This document shows, piece by piece, positions 31,170 through 44,099 of a stretch of 64,000 bases of DNA. This DNA comes from Miscanthus floridulus (taxonomy: Eukaryota; Streptophyta; Magnoliopsida; Poales; Poaceae). The translations under genes were made by a program, and so were the position numbers. Position 1 is the stretch's first letter. The number at the start of each line of letters is the position of its first letter. The stretch is taken from assembly GCF_019320115.1 (NCBI RefSeq), contig NC_089587.1, positions 104,767,158-104,831,157 of the forward strand. Direction: 5' to 3'. The notes under the pieces were generated by a model. It searched no databases. It had not been told where the DNA came from and saw only the letters and a list, made by a program, of their open reading frames with translations.

Positions 31170-33098
31170 TGAAAGGTCCTAATGGCTAGAGGGGGTGAAT
31201 AGCTTATTAAAAATTTCTACAACAACACTTAACAAACCGGTTAGACAATTATGAGGCGAAGCGAGTGTTGCGCTAGCCTACTAAAAATGCAAGCCACCTA
31301 CCATAATTCTAGTTTATGTAGTTTTTATCCACACAATAACTATATCACTACACTAAGTTAGTGTGCTCTCAAAGGCTAACTAAAGAGCCACACTAACCAA
31401 ACTAATAAGCTCTCACAACTAGCTACACTAAAGAGCTTAACAACTAGTTTGCGGTAATGTAGAGAGTGAGCAAGATGGTTATACCGTTGTGTCGAGGAAT
31501 GAGCCAATCAATCACAAGAATAAATACCAATGAAGACTAATCACCTCGGAATCAAATGATGACACAATGATTTTTTACCGAGGTTCACTTGCTGGCAAGC
31601 TAGTCCTTGTTGGGGCGATTCACTCACTTGGAGGTTCATGCACTAATTGGCATCACACGCCAAACCCTCAATAGAGTGCCGCACAACCAATACAAGATGA
31701 GGATCACACAAGCCACGAACAATTTACTAGAGTACCTTTTAGCTCTCCACCAGAAAAAGGTTAAGAAGCCCTCACAATCACCACGATCGGAGCCGAAGAC
31801 AATCACCACCCTCCGCTCGACGATCCTCGTTGCTCCAAGCCATCTAGATGGTGGCAACCACTAAGAGTAACAAGTGAATCCCGTAGCGAAACACGAACAT
31901 CAAGTGCCTCTAGATACAAACACTCAACCAATACACTTGGATTCTCTCCCAATCTCACTAAGATAATGAATCAATGATGGAGATGAGTGGGAGGGCTTTG
32001 GCTAAGCTCACAAGGTTGCTATATCAATGCAAATGACTAAGAGAGTGAGCTTGAGCCGGCCATAGGACTTAAATAGAAGCCCCCATGAAATAGAGCCGTT
32101 GTACCTCTTCACTGGGCACAACATGGGGTGACCAGACGCTCCTATCATATCGACTGGATGCAGGACCCCAGCGTCTGGTCGTACGATGCACGCCACGTGT
32201 CCCCTCTCTTCGAATATTGAGCGCCCGATCCCAACAGTCAAGAGATGACCGGACGCGCTGCTGTGAAGTGACCGGATGCTGGACCTCAGTATTCGGTCAT
32301 TTCCAGTATGCACCTCAAAGTGAGAAATCACGACCGGATGCATTCGGTCATGCTCGACCGAACTCACCCAGCGTCCGGTCACTCTACGTCTCCTCTGTGC
32401 GCTGCCACATCAATAGGACCGGACGTAACCTTCCAGTGTTAGGTCATAAAGTGACCTAACATCTGGTCAGAGACCGACGCCAGTGTCTTCGCTGCTTCTA
32501 CAGACCAAACACACTGGTCCTTCCGAGACTAGCGTCCGATCACTTACGATGACCTCTGTCTTTTTTGTATAGGGCACCGGTAGCACCATCGGACTGTCCG
32601 CACTCTACAGGCGGACACTCCACCGGTGAAGTTCCTAACCCTTGCTCAAATGTACCAATCACCAAGTGTATCACCTTATGCACTTGTGTTAGCATATTTT
32701 CACAAACATTTTCAAGGGTGTTAGCACTCCACTAGATCCTAAATGCATATGCAATGAGTTAGAGCATCTAGTGGCACTTTAATAACCATATTTCGATACG
32801 AGTTTCACCCCTCTTAATAGTATGGCTATTGAAACTAAGTGTGATCACACTCTCTAAGTGTCTTGATCACCAAAACAAAATAGCTCCTACCATTTATATA
32901 TTTGCCTTGAGCCTTTTATTTTTCTCTTTCTTCTTTTCGAGTGCATGCACTTGATCATCACCATGACATCGCCATCATCATGTCATGATCTTCATTTGCT
33001 TCACCACTTGGAATGTGCTACCTATCTCATGATCACTTGATAAACTAGGTTAGCACTTAGGGTTTCATCAATTCATCAAAACCAAACTAGAGCTTTCA
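31170..33098 (-). mobile_element. 3' LTR of element B (1929 bp)
   Basis: Plus-strand ends TGAAAGGTCC and GAGCTTTCA. On the minus strand it follows the polypurine tract ACCAAAAAGGGGGGAGAT (33099-33116). The left flank ACGGT (31165-31169) pairs with ATGGT right of the other LTR. In the first 160 bases it differs from the 5' LTR by five substitutions, all transitions, and one single-base indel. The GACCGGACGC array (32130-32540) is more decayed than in the solo LTR at 10003. Confidence 0.93.
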
Positions 33099-34135
33099 AT
33101 CTCCCCCCTTTTTGGTAATTGATGACAACCCTTTCACAAAGATATGAATTGAAATTCAATTGAATCCATGTTGCTTTTCCAAGCATATTTACCAAGTGTA
33201 AAAGGATATGGACAGGTTTCATGAACTGCATATGGTAGCAATTGCTCCCCCTACATATGTGCTAAGAGTTTGGATTGAAGCTTGCACATATGCTTAGATA
33301 GGAAATATAGGAGACAATGTCTACCAAATGATGCTAAGGTATAAAAGATGGACCTTTGAAGCATAATACCAATCGAAGTACACCAATATACCATCCTTAG
33401 CATCATGGTTAGCTCTATACCACTTGAAAATGAAATCACTAGATAACCTATGCATGCTAATTTTTTATTTCATCATTCAAACCTACAACTAGCATACACC
33501 ACACAAGCATGTATATTGAAATTTAAAACTTGTGCCATGCAAGCAAACATATAAAATTCACATTCAAATGCACCATACAAGTTCATGAGCTTGCTCCCCC
33601 TACTTGTGTGCTTAAAATTTTAATTGATTCTTTTTCTTTGTCGTCTTTTCACTATCTTTGTATACTATTTCTCTCCCTTTGTCATCAATGACCACAAAGG
33701 TTTAAAATGTAGATAGGTTGAGATTATCAATGTCAATCAATAGGGTGAGGATTATTTTCCTAAATTTGGTTCAAACTAGAATACTTGCCAAAGATTTTTA
33801 ACTCGGTTTGATCCAAGGACAAGCTTCTTCACACCTCCAAATAGGGGTTATCTTGTACCATGTTGAGTTAAACACTTAGAGCTCATTTTCTAGATTAAAC
33901 ACTAGGTTTACAAGCCCACAAACATGTCATATGCTACCACTAGATCAAAATAAGCATAGAAGCAATAGTGGTACCATACAAACATCAAATTCATTTGATT
34001 TTCATGAATGAGCCTATTAAATGTGAAAAATGCTTAGATGCACTAAAAATGTCCTTAGCAAGGATATATGCCATGTCAATCAACTTTTACCTTGGATTGC
34101 TCGAAGGAGAGGTATGTCATATAAGTGGGGGTGCA
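33099..34135 (-). mobile_element. 3' untranslated spacer and polypurine tract of element B
   Basis: About 1 kb between the pol stop codon and the 3' LTR, ending in the polypurine tract at 33099-33116. Long 3' spacers are usual in the SIRE lineage, where some members carry an env-like frame. No such frame is seen here. Confidence 0.75.
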
Positions 34136-37100
34136 TCAACACATATTTGAGAAATCCAATATGTTCAACTCATTCCTTAGCTTGCAAAACATTTTCTCAT
34201 CCAATGGCTTGGTGAATATATCAGCAAGTTAATCTTCGGTGCCTACACTCTCAATGCAAATGTCCCCTTTTTGTTGGTGATCTCTTATGAAATGGTGGCG
34301 GACATCAATGTGCTTTGTTCTTGCATGTTGAACCGGATTGTTGGTTAGCTTGATTGCACTCTTATTGTCACATAGCAATGGCACTTTCTTGAACTTAATT
34401 CCAAAGTCATTTAAGGTGGCCTTCATCCAAAGTATTTGTGCACAACAACTACCGACGGATATGTATTCGGCTTTGACAGTTGATAATGCAATACTATTTT
34501 GCTTCTTTCATGACCATGAAACAAGTGATCTTCCCAACAATTAACATGTGCCCGAGGTGCTCTTCCTTTTAACCTTACATCCCACATAATCCGAGTTAGA
34601 GTAACCAACTAGCTCAAACTTTGCTCCTTTGGGACATAATAAATCAATATTTTGTGTATGCCTCAAGTACCTTAATATTCTCTTTGTAGCCTTCAAATGA
34701 CTCTCTCTTGGAGAGGCTTGAAATCTTGGACACATGCATACACTAAACATGACATCCGACCTTAATGCGGTCATATAGAGTAGGCTTCCAATCATAGACC
34801 GATATAATTTTTGATCCACTATATTGCCACTTGCATTACTATCCAAGTTGCCATTTATTTCCATTAGTGTACTAATGGCTTTGCTATCACTCATACCAAA
34901 CTTCTTGATCATGTCCTTGATATACTTGCCTTGACTCACAAAGGTACCATTCTTCAATTGCTTGATTTGAAGACCAAGAAAGTAACTTAATTCTCCAATC
35001 ATGGACATCTCAAACTCATTAGACATCATATTTCCAAACTTTTCACAAAAGTCTTGATTGGTTGATCCAAATATGATGTCATCAATATAGATTTACAACA
35101 CAAATAAATCTTTTCTAATCTTTTTGATGAAAAGAGTGGTGTCGACCTTGCCCGTTATGAACCCTTTAGAGAGTAGAAAGTCCCTCAATCTCTCATACCA
35201 TGCTCTAGGTGCTTGCTTCAAGCCATACAATGCCTTCTTCAACTTGTACACATGGTCGGACTTCTTGTCATCTTCAAAACTGGGAGGTTGCTCAACATAT
35301 ACTTCTTCATTGATGTAACAATTAAGAAATGCACTCTTGACATCCATTTGATAGAGCTTGATGTTGTGGGCATAAACATAGGCTAGTAAGATTCTAATTG
35401 CTTTCAATCTAGCAACCGGGGCATATGTTTCTCCAAAGTCAAGACCTTCAACTTGTGTATAGTCTTGTGCTACCAATCTTGCTTTGTTCCTTACCACTAT
35501 CCCATCTTGATTTTGCTTGTTTCTAAAGACCCATTTGGTTCCAATCACATTGTGTCCCTTTGGTCTCTCCACTAATTCTCATACTTAATTTCTTGTGAAG
35601 TTATTCAATTCTTCATGCATAGCATTCACCCAATCAATATCCTTCAATGCTTCATCTATCTTCTATGGTTTAATGGATGACACAAATGAGAAATGCTCAC
35701 AAAATGAAGCCAATCTTGATCTTGTTTGTACACCTCTAGAAATATCTCCAATGATAGTGTCTAATGGATGATCCCTTGCAATATTGGTTGATTGGAGTAT
35801 TAGAACTTGATTGCTTGCACTTGCTTGATCATTGGGTTGAGATGATGTACTAGCCACTTGATTTTGTTCATTATCATGAGAGCCACTTGTACTAGCTTGA
35901 TTTATATCATCTTGCACATTTGAGTTAGAGAGCACTTGCACTTGATCATCTTCATCATCATTCACTTGCCTAGGCCTCAATTCACCAATATCCATGTTTT
36001 TCATGGCATTTGAAAGTTGAATGCCTTTAACATCTTTCAAGTTCTCATTCTCTACTTGTGAACGCTTGGTTTCATCAAATTTAACATCATGAACTTCCTC
36101 AAGAGTACCACTATCCAAATTTCAAACTCTATAAGCTTTGCTTGTAGTGGAATAACCAAGTAGGAATCATTCATCACATTTCTTGTCAAACTTGCCCAAT
36201 CTAGTGCCTTTCTTCAAGATATAGCATTTGCAACCAAAGATCTAAAAATATGCAATGTTGGGCTTTCTACCATTCAAGAGCCCATATGTTGTCTTCTCTT
36301 TCAATGGGTGACAATAGAGATGGTTGCTACAATAACAAGTTGTGTTGATAGCTTCGGCCCAAAAAGATTGACTGACATTGTACTCACTAAGCATAGACCT
36401 TGCCATATGAATGAATGTTCTATTCTTCCTCTCAACAAGGCCATTTGATTATGGAGTATACTTGAACGAGAATTGACATCTAATTCCAAATTTATCACAT
36501 AATTCATCAATTCTAGTGTTCTTGAACTCACTACCATTGTCAGTTCTAACTCTCTTGATGGTTGTTTCAAACTCATTGTGAATGCCTTTGACAAATGATT
36601 TGAATATTGCAAACACATCACTTTTGTCCACTAGAAAAAATACCCATGTGTATCTAGAATAATCATCCACTATCACAAAGCCATATTTGTTACCACCAAT
36701 GCTAGTGTATTGAGTTGGCCCAAATAAATCCATGTGCAATAACTCAAATGCTTTACTAGTGCTCATCATGCTTTTCTAAGGATGGGTGTTTCCAACTTGT
36801 TTGCCGGCTTGACAAGAGCTACAAAGTTTATCATTCTCAAACACAACATCTTTCAAGCCTCTAACCAAGTCATGCTTAGTCAATCTATTCAATTGTTTTA
36901 TTCCAACATGACCAAGCCTTCTATGCCATAACCAACCAATGCTAGACTTAGTGAACAAACATGTAGATAATTTAGCTTCACTAGCATTGAAATCAACCAA
37001 GTATAGATTCTTATATCTAAAGCCTTTGAAGATCAAGTTAGATCCATCTACACTTATGATCTCTACATCATCTACCCCAAATATGCACTTGAATCCAAGA

Positions 37101-39465
37101 TCACACAATTGAGCCATGGATAGCAAATTAAAGTTCAAACGCTCCACTAGCAACACATTGAAAATGCTCATATCATTTGATATTGCAACCTTACCAAATC
37201 CTTTGATCTTGCCTTTGCCATTGTCACAAAATGTGATACTATCATAACCATCATTGTCATTGGTGTTGATTGAGTTGAACATTCTTGCATCACTGGTCAT
37301 GTGTTGAGTGCACCCACTATCAAGAACCCAATGCCTTCCTCCGGCTTTGTAATTGATCTACAAAAGAAGATTAATTCTTTTTAGGTATCCAAACTTGCTT
37401 GGGTCCTTAAAGGTTAGTTACTAAGCTCTTTGGTACCCAAATAACTTTCTTCTTTGAGCCCATCCGTGGTTTACCAATGAACTTAGCCTTCACACCATTT
37501 GTACCCTTAGTAAGCACATAGAAAGAATTAATCTTAATTGATGATGCATTAACATTTTTGCTCTTGTTCTCGCATTCATGCTCTTTATGACCAACTTGCT
37601 TGCAACTAGTGCAAAACCAACTATTGTTCTTCACAAAACTAGTTTTGTGAGGAGCAAAGGCCGCCTTGCCTTTCTTGTGGTATAGCCCAATCCCTCTTTG
37701 TAGAGAGAAGCTCTTTGGCTACCCAAGCACATAAGCAAGCGGTCCTCACCATCATAGGCCTTAGCCAAGGTGTGAGTGAGCTTATTGACCTCCTTCTTGA
37801 GGTTCTCATTCTCAACCATTAGTGAGGTGTCACAAGTGAAACCATCACTACTAGATGAGGTGGAAGTGGAAGTACTATAAGAAGTGTTAGCGGGAGCAAC
37901 AATGGTAGGCATAGATAATGATTCATCAATTATATCATAAGTTAAGCCTACATTGCAAGTTTCAACATGCTTCTTTTTATTTTGCTCATCAAGCAAAGAG
38001 GAATGAGCCTTTTCAAACTTTTTGTGAGCCTTGCCAAGCTTCTCATGGGCTTCCTCTAGCCTCTCATGAAATGCATTGAGCTCATCAAAGGCTTGCTTAA
38101 GGGCTTTTAGTTCCTTATGCAAGCTTTTGCATTCCCTTCTCTTGATGTCAAAGTGTTCTTTAGCATCTTTTAGCATGTAAAATAGTTCATCCTTAGTAGA
38201 TTTATCATCATCACTATTACTTTCATTTTCATTTTCATTATCATGTTCCTCATCACTTCCATCATCATAAATTTGTACCTTAGTGGCCTTAGCCATGAAG
38301 CATGATGGAGTGTCAAAGAGAGAAAGCTTCTCATTGATTGCAATGCTTGCAAGTGCCTTCTTCTTGGTGCTCTTATCATCATCACTATCATCATCATCAC
38401 TTGAGGAAGCATCACTATCCCAAGTGACCACATATGAACCACCCTTCTTCTTCTTGAATGTCATATTATCCTTCTTCTCTTTCTTTTCCTTCTTGTCCTT
38501 CTTATCTTCTTGTTGTCATCATCATTGTCGCTATTGTATGGATATTGAGCAACAAGATGATCTTTGCTTCCACATTTGAAGCACATTCTTGACTCTTCCT
38601 TGTTCTTGAATGAAGATTTCTTTCTTCTAGCACGGTACCCTTTCTTCATCATGAAATTGTCAAATTTCTTGACAAAGAGAGCCATCTTCTCATTATCATC
38701 ATCCCATGAACCATCATCTTCACTTAATGTATCTTGCTTTGCCTTGCCCTTGGATGATGTGGCCTTAAATGTCACGCTCTTCTTCTTCTCATCCTTCTTC
38801 TTATCTTTCTTCTCCTTCTTTTCTTCTTTCTCATCATCGTCTCTATATGTATCATCGGTCATTATATCTTCTAACACTTGATTTGGTGTCATGGTGTCCA
38901 AACCACTCCTCACTAGAATAGTGACTAATGTGCCAAATCTTGAAGGCAAGCATCTCAAGAACTTGTGGGAGAAGTCCTTGCCCTTCACCTCTTCTCCAAG
39001 TGCTTTGAGATCATTGACAAGCACTTGAAGCCTATGAAACATCTTCGGCACACTCTCATCTTCCATCATCTTAAAGCTTGCAAACTTCTCTCGGAGAATG
39101 TATGCCTTTGCACCCTTCACGGCTTGAGTGCCCTCAAATGATTCCTCTAATTTCTTCTATGTCTCATGAGCTCTTTCAATGTTCTTGATTTACTCAAATA
39201 TTCTCTCATCCAAAGCATCATGGATGACACTAAGTGCAATGTCATTGTTTTGGAGAAGCACTTCTTCAGCGGTGGTGGGAGCCTCTTCATCTTCAATCTC
39301 AATCTTTGTATCTACCACCTTCCAAACCTTCATATTGATTGACTTGATATAAGTTGTCGTCTTGGCTTTCCAATAAGGATAATTTGAGCTATCAAATTGG
39401 GGTGGCTTCTTGGTGTTGTTGATTTGAGCTATTTTTACACCGAAGGTTGTTAAACCACAAATCAC
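34136..39465 (-). pseudogene. Element B gag-pol (SIRE-type copia), frameshifted and with stops
   Basis: Right to left: gag (39465 onward, SSNYPYWKAKTTTYIK), first zinc knuckle CFKCGSKDHLVAQYPY (last Cys lost), coiled coil, intact second knuckle CTSCKQVGHKEHEC (about 37570-37615), protease with DSGCTQHMT intact (about 37300-37325), HHCC region, integrase, a Gln/Ser-rich linker, reverse transcriptase (QMDVKSAFLN, YIDD at 35078-35089) and RNase H (TKHIDVRHHFIRDH), with the pol stop at 34136-34138. Gag is in three frames; pol is mainly in one. Stops include TAA at 36449-36451, just before the integrase Glu (kept), and TAA at 35093-35095, two residues before YIDD. All domains are present in order, so the copy decayed after insertion. 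Confidence 0.92.
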
Positions 39466-39472
39466 AGTGACC

Positions 39473-39487
39473 TCGGCTCCGATACCA
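39473..39487 (-). other. Primer binding site of element B
   Basis: Two bases from the 5' LTR, the minus strand reads TGGTATCGGAGCC, one base from the initiator tRNA-Met complement. Confidence 0.8.
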
Positions 39488-39489
39488 CT

Positions 39490-41424
39490 TGAAAGGTCCT
39501 AATGGCTAGAGGGGGGTGAATAGCCTATTAAAAATTTCTACAACAACACTTAACAAACCGGTTAGATAATTATGAGGCGAAACGAGTGTTGCGCTAGCCT
39601 ACTAAAAATGCAAGCCACCTACCACAATTCTAGTTTATGTAGTTTCTATCCACACAATAACTAAGTCACTACACTAAGTTATTGTGCTCTCAAAGGCTAA
39701 CTAAAGAGTCACACTAACCAAACTAACAAGCTCTCACAACTAGCTACACTAAAGAGCTTGACAACTAGTTTGCGGTAATATAGAGAGTGAGCAAGATGGT
39801 TATACTGCTGTGTCAAGGAATGAGCCAATCAATCACAAGAATAAATACCAATGAAGACCAACCACCTCGAAATCAAATGATGACACAATGATTTTTTACC
39901 GAGGTTCACTTGCTTGCCGGCAAGCTAGTCCTCGTTGTGGCGATTCACTCACTTGGAGGTTCACGCGCTAATTGGCATCACACACCAAACCCTCAATAGG
40001 GTGTCGCACAATCAACATAAGATGAGGATCACACAAGCCACGAGCAATTTACTAGAGTATCTTTTTGCTCTCCGCTGGGGAAAGATCAAGAACCCCTCAC
40101 AATCACCACAATCGGAGCCGGAGACAATCACCACCCTCCGCTCGACAATCATCGCTGCTCTAAGCCGTCTAGGTGGCGGCAACCACCAAGAGTAACAAGC
40201 AAATCTCGTAGCGAAACACAAATACCAAGTGCCTCTAGATGCAAACACTCAAGCAATACACTCGGATTCTCTCCCAATTTCACTATGATGATGAATCAAT
40301 GATGGAGATGAGTAGAAGGGCTTTGGCTAAGGTCACAAGGTTGCTATGTCAATACAAATAGCTAAGAGAGTGAGCTTGAGCCAGCCATGTGGCTTAAATA
40401 GAAGCTCCCATGAAATAGAGCCATTGTACCCCTTCACTGAGCACAACACGGGGTAACCAGACGCTCCGGTCATATCGACCAGACGCAGGACCCTAGTGTC
40501 CAATCGTGCGATGCACGCCACGTGTCCCTTCTCTTCAAATACTAAGCGACCGATTCCAACGGTCAAGAGATGACCGAACGCGCTACTGCGAAGTGACCGG
40601 ACGCTGGACCTTAGTGTTTGGTCATTTCCAGTAAGCATCTAGAAGCGAGAAATCACGACCGGATGGGTCCGGTCATGCTCGACCGAGCTCACCTAGCGTC
40701 CGGTCACTCTGTGTCTCCTCTATGCGCTGCCACGTCAGTAGGACCGGACACAACCTTCCAGTGTCCGGTCATAAAGTGACCCAGCATCTGGTTAGAGACC
40801 GACACTAGCGTCTTTGCTATTTCTACAGACCGGATGCGCCGGTCCTTCCGAGACCAGCGTCCGGTCACTTACAATGACCTCCGTCTTTTCTATATAGGGC
40901 GCCGGTGGCACCATCGGACTGTCCACACTCTACGGGCGGACACTCCGCCGTTGAAGTTCCTAACCCTTTCTCAAATGTGCCAACCACCAAGTGTATCACC
41001 TTGTGCACTTGTGTTAGTATATTTTCATAAAATATTTTCAAGGGTGTTAGCACTCCACTAGATCCTAAATGCATAAGCAATGAGTTAGAGCATCTAGTGG
41101 TACTTTGATAACCACATTTCGATACGAGTTTCACCCCTCTTAATAGTACGGCTATCGAACCTAAATGTGATCACACTCTCTAAGTGTCTTGATCACTAAA
41201 ACAAAATAGCTCCTACCATTTATACCTTTGCCTTGAGCCTTTTGTTTTTCTATTTCTTCTTTTCAAGTCCAAGCACTTGATCATCACCATGGCATCGCCA
41301 TCATCATGTCATGATGTTCATTTGCTTCACCACTTGGAATGTGCTACCTATCTCATGATCACTTGATAAACTAGGTTAGTACTTAGGGTTTCATCAATTT
41401 ACCAAAACCAAACTAGAGCTTTCA
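39490..41424 (-). mobile_element. 5' LTR of element B (1935 bp)
   Basis: Plus-strand ends TGAAAGGTCC (39490) and GAGCTTTCA (41424). Right flank ATGGT (41425-41429) matches ACGGT at 31165-31169 except for a C/T change, giving the 5-bp TSD of element B. B is thus a complete insertion of 10,255 bp. The LTR keeps the uninterrupted sequence around CACCTTGTGCAC (near 41000), the empty site of the solo LTR in element A. Confidence 0.93.
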
Positions 41425-42839
41425 ATGGTGCAGCTATGGGGAGGTCACACGAGTGAGTCCGAGCGGATTAAGATGAGGTGACCCCGATCGATAGCAGCAT
41501 TATGAGCACGTGTGCACAGACAATGAGACCTAGAGGCTTAGCGCGAAGCGCTTGAATTGGAGCGGCCGGACCCGAGTAGGTTGCACCGACGCCGGCTAGC
41601 AGGTACAAGTGTAGTAGAGGGACATCACCGTCGCCCATGCGATTGAGGGCATTGGCCTATACACGGCGGCCTTTGGCACCTACCTAGAGCCACGACGCAG
41701 TAGGTGAAATGAGGGGTGAAGCGAGCGCCACGATGGCAAAGCGATGGTAGCCGTAGCCTTGTCTCATCCCTACGCGTGGCTCAGCGACCAGAGGGTGGTG
41801 TGCGCACACAATGATAGCGGGGCCAAGCCATAGCCAGCTAGGACAGCCAACGCGAGGCCAAGGGCGTCACACAACACCGATTGGGCACACGAGCTAGCCA
41901 GCGGCAATAGCCCGGCCATGGCTTGAGTTCAGCGCTAGCAGCGCACGCATGCGTGGTGAGCACGCCCATGGGGCCAATGGCCAAAACGGTGCCAAGCACA
42001 ATTTTTAAAACGAGCCAAAACTACTTCACGTCTCGATTATGACTCAACCAATTCCACTAACCTGTAGCTGGTGCTAACAACTAACTAGCGAAACAATGCT
42101 TACGACAAGAGGATTGCCCAAGAGAAAGATACAAAGATGCCAAGATAAGATCGTCGCGCTGAACGCCGGTTCACGAACCGAGCACCAAATCATGGTTCGC
42201 ATCACGTTCTAGGGAGGTTTGGGCAATTTTTACGTGAGCAACGTGGCATCCAACCCAACTTCGACCAACACCATGCTCAAGTACTCACTTTGATGCAATC
42301 AATAATAGCAAAACATGCAACTAGTGTTTAAATATTTTTGTTAAAAATTAAATACCAAAATAGCATTGTCTTACTACTTTTCCATACTTAGAAAAGTTAA
42401 GGATTTCAGTTGGAACTAAGTAGCCATTAACTCTTTTGTCGCAATTTTTAATAGGTCTAAACCTTGTTAACTTCAACCAACAAATACTTTATGCAATAGT
42501 CCATACCTTATACTAACTCATAGGAGCAAAACATTTAAGCACTATTTAACTATTTTGCTCAATATAATTCACCAAAAATGGTATTTTAACAATAGTTCAA
42601 GTGTTTGCCGACTTAACCAAAAGAGCTTATTTTAACTTCAAATTTGATTTTTGAGCTCTCAAGAACACTAGTTAACAATATTTATTTTAATTTTTCTCAA
42701 CCACAAAAGTGAGTCACATAGGATTCGCTTATCATTTCACGCGCGTTATAAATTTTTAAAACCTAAAAACTTGTTTGGCTATTTCTCCTTGGACCTAAAT
42801 CTCGGTGCTAAACAAGCTCATAACATCAGGGGTGTTACA

Positions 42840-44099
42840 GTCATAAAGCATAGAGAACAACCAAGCAAACCATATGCGAAGCATGGCCGGAATGCAAAGA
42901 AGGTGCAAGACATGATGATGACAAAATGCAATGTATGCAGAAAAAACAAATATAAACATGAACATGTTGATGGTATAAAAATAAAACAAGCCTAGAATAA
43001 TTAGATACAAGTTAATCATCATAAGGTGGTGCAATACATTTTATTCTCTAAAAGAAACAAAAACTCAATGAACAGGTTGCCTCCTGAAAAGCGCTTCATC
43101 TAAAGTCATAGAGTTTGACTCTCTCACATACCTTCTCGTTGTCACAAAGCCATGGTCCTTTATGCAAGAACTAAAGGTGTCCATGCAACTTTTGTTCACT
43201 TCCCATACTGTACATGATCAACTTGCCTAAGCTATTTTCTCTAACATCAGCATCCCCTTCTTTGTCATTCTTCGCTGCTGCCTCTTCTTAGTTGAATTTA
43301 TTCTATGTCCAAAACAGAACATTCACAAAACTTTTGCTCCTTTGCAAAGTTCATCAAATTCCCTTACCAACAAGTGTTCATTCACCCAAAACGGACTCCG
43401 AACGATGGAGTTACACCCGTCTTACTCCGGCATCCTGAGCTGATTTCATAACGTGCGGTGTCAAAAGATTTTTTTGGCAGTTGTGTTGAAAGATTTTATC
43501 ACAACTCCTTGTATAGATCTCCAAACTTGGCAATTCTTGATACATTGGAAAGAATACTTGATGGAACTTTTGAATATCCAATTTTCTACTATTGTACATC
43601 TCTGATCATGGGTAGAAAATTGATCGCAACAGCAACGTTCATCCTGAAATGTTGATATCCAACTTGCAACTCTTTGGACATGACTTCTCCACATCATTTG
43701 GATCTCATGTTCCTACATGGTTAACGAAATTCGGACAATCTCCCGACAAATGCTCATTTAAGGTCATTAGCTTGACCAAGTGCAAAGCAAGATCAAGATT
43801 TGCAAAATTTATTGTAAGCATAAGCATCCATAATCACAATCACAATTGATTTGCAAAATAATACCATGGTGCAATTAAATGTAGCATATTTTTTCTTGCA
43901 TAGAACTAAGATCTCTACAAGGCAAAGGTTCTGAAGGCATAAAATCAATAGGTTCAAACAAAAGCACCGCCTCTTTATCATTCTCAAGGAGTTATATCCT
44001 ATGGATATGATAAACATAGGTGCAAGGCATAGAATTTAATCTATCATTCATACTATTGGTTGAACAAGAGCATTTCAAGATATCATCATCAATACCTTG
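42840..44099. other. Unassigned non-coding sequence between LTRs P and R
   Basis: No gene or domain recognised. Parts such as AAACGGACTCCGAACGATGG (43389-43408) resemble the 3' non-coding regions of gypsy elements, but I cannot assign a family. The short open frames are unsupported. Confidence 0.35.

Larger units (their letters stand above)
28103..42839 (-). mobile_element. P: gypsy-type solo LTR, split by element B
   Basis: On the minus strand it starts TGTAACACCCCTGATG (42839) and ends CTGCCACA (28103). The outer flanks are ATCAT (28098-28102) and GTCAT (42840-42844), a 5-bp TSD with one transition. Without element B and its TSD it is about 4.48 kb. It aligns with LTR Q (45565-49217) along its length, for example CTAATCTAATGCC near the left end and GGTGTTACA at the right. 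TGTAACACC starts are typical of Tekay/Del-type gypsy LTRs; the lineage is inference. No internal domain is attached. Confidence 0.85.
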
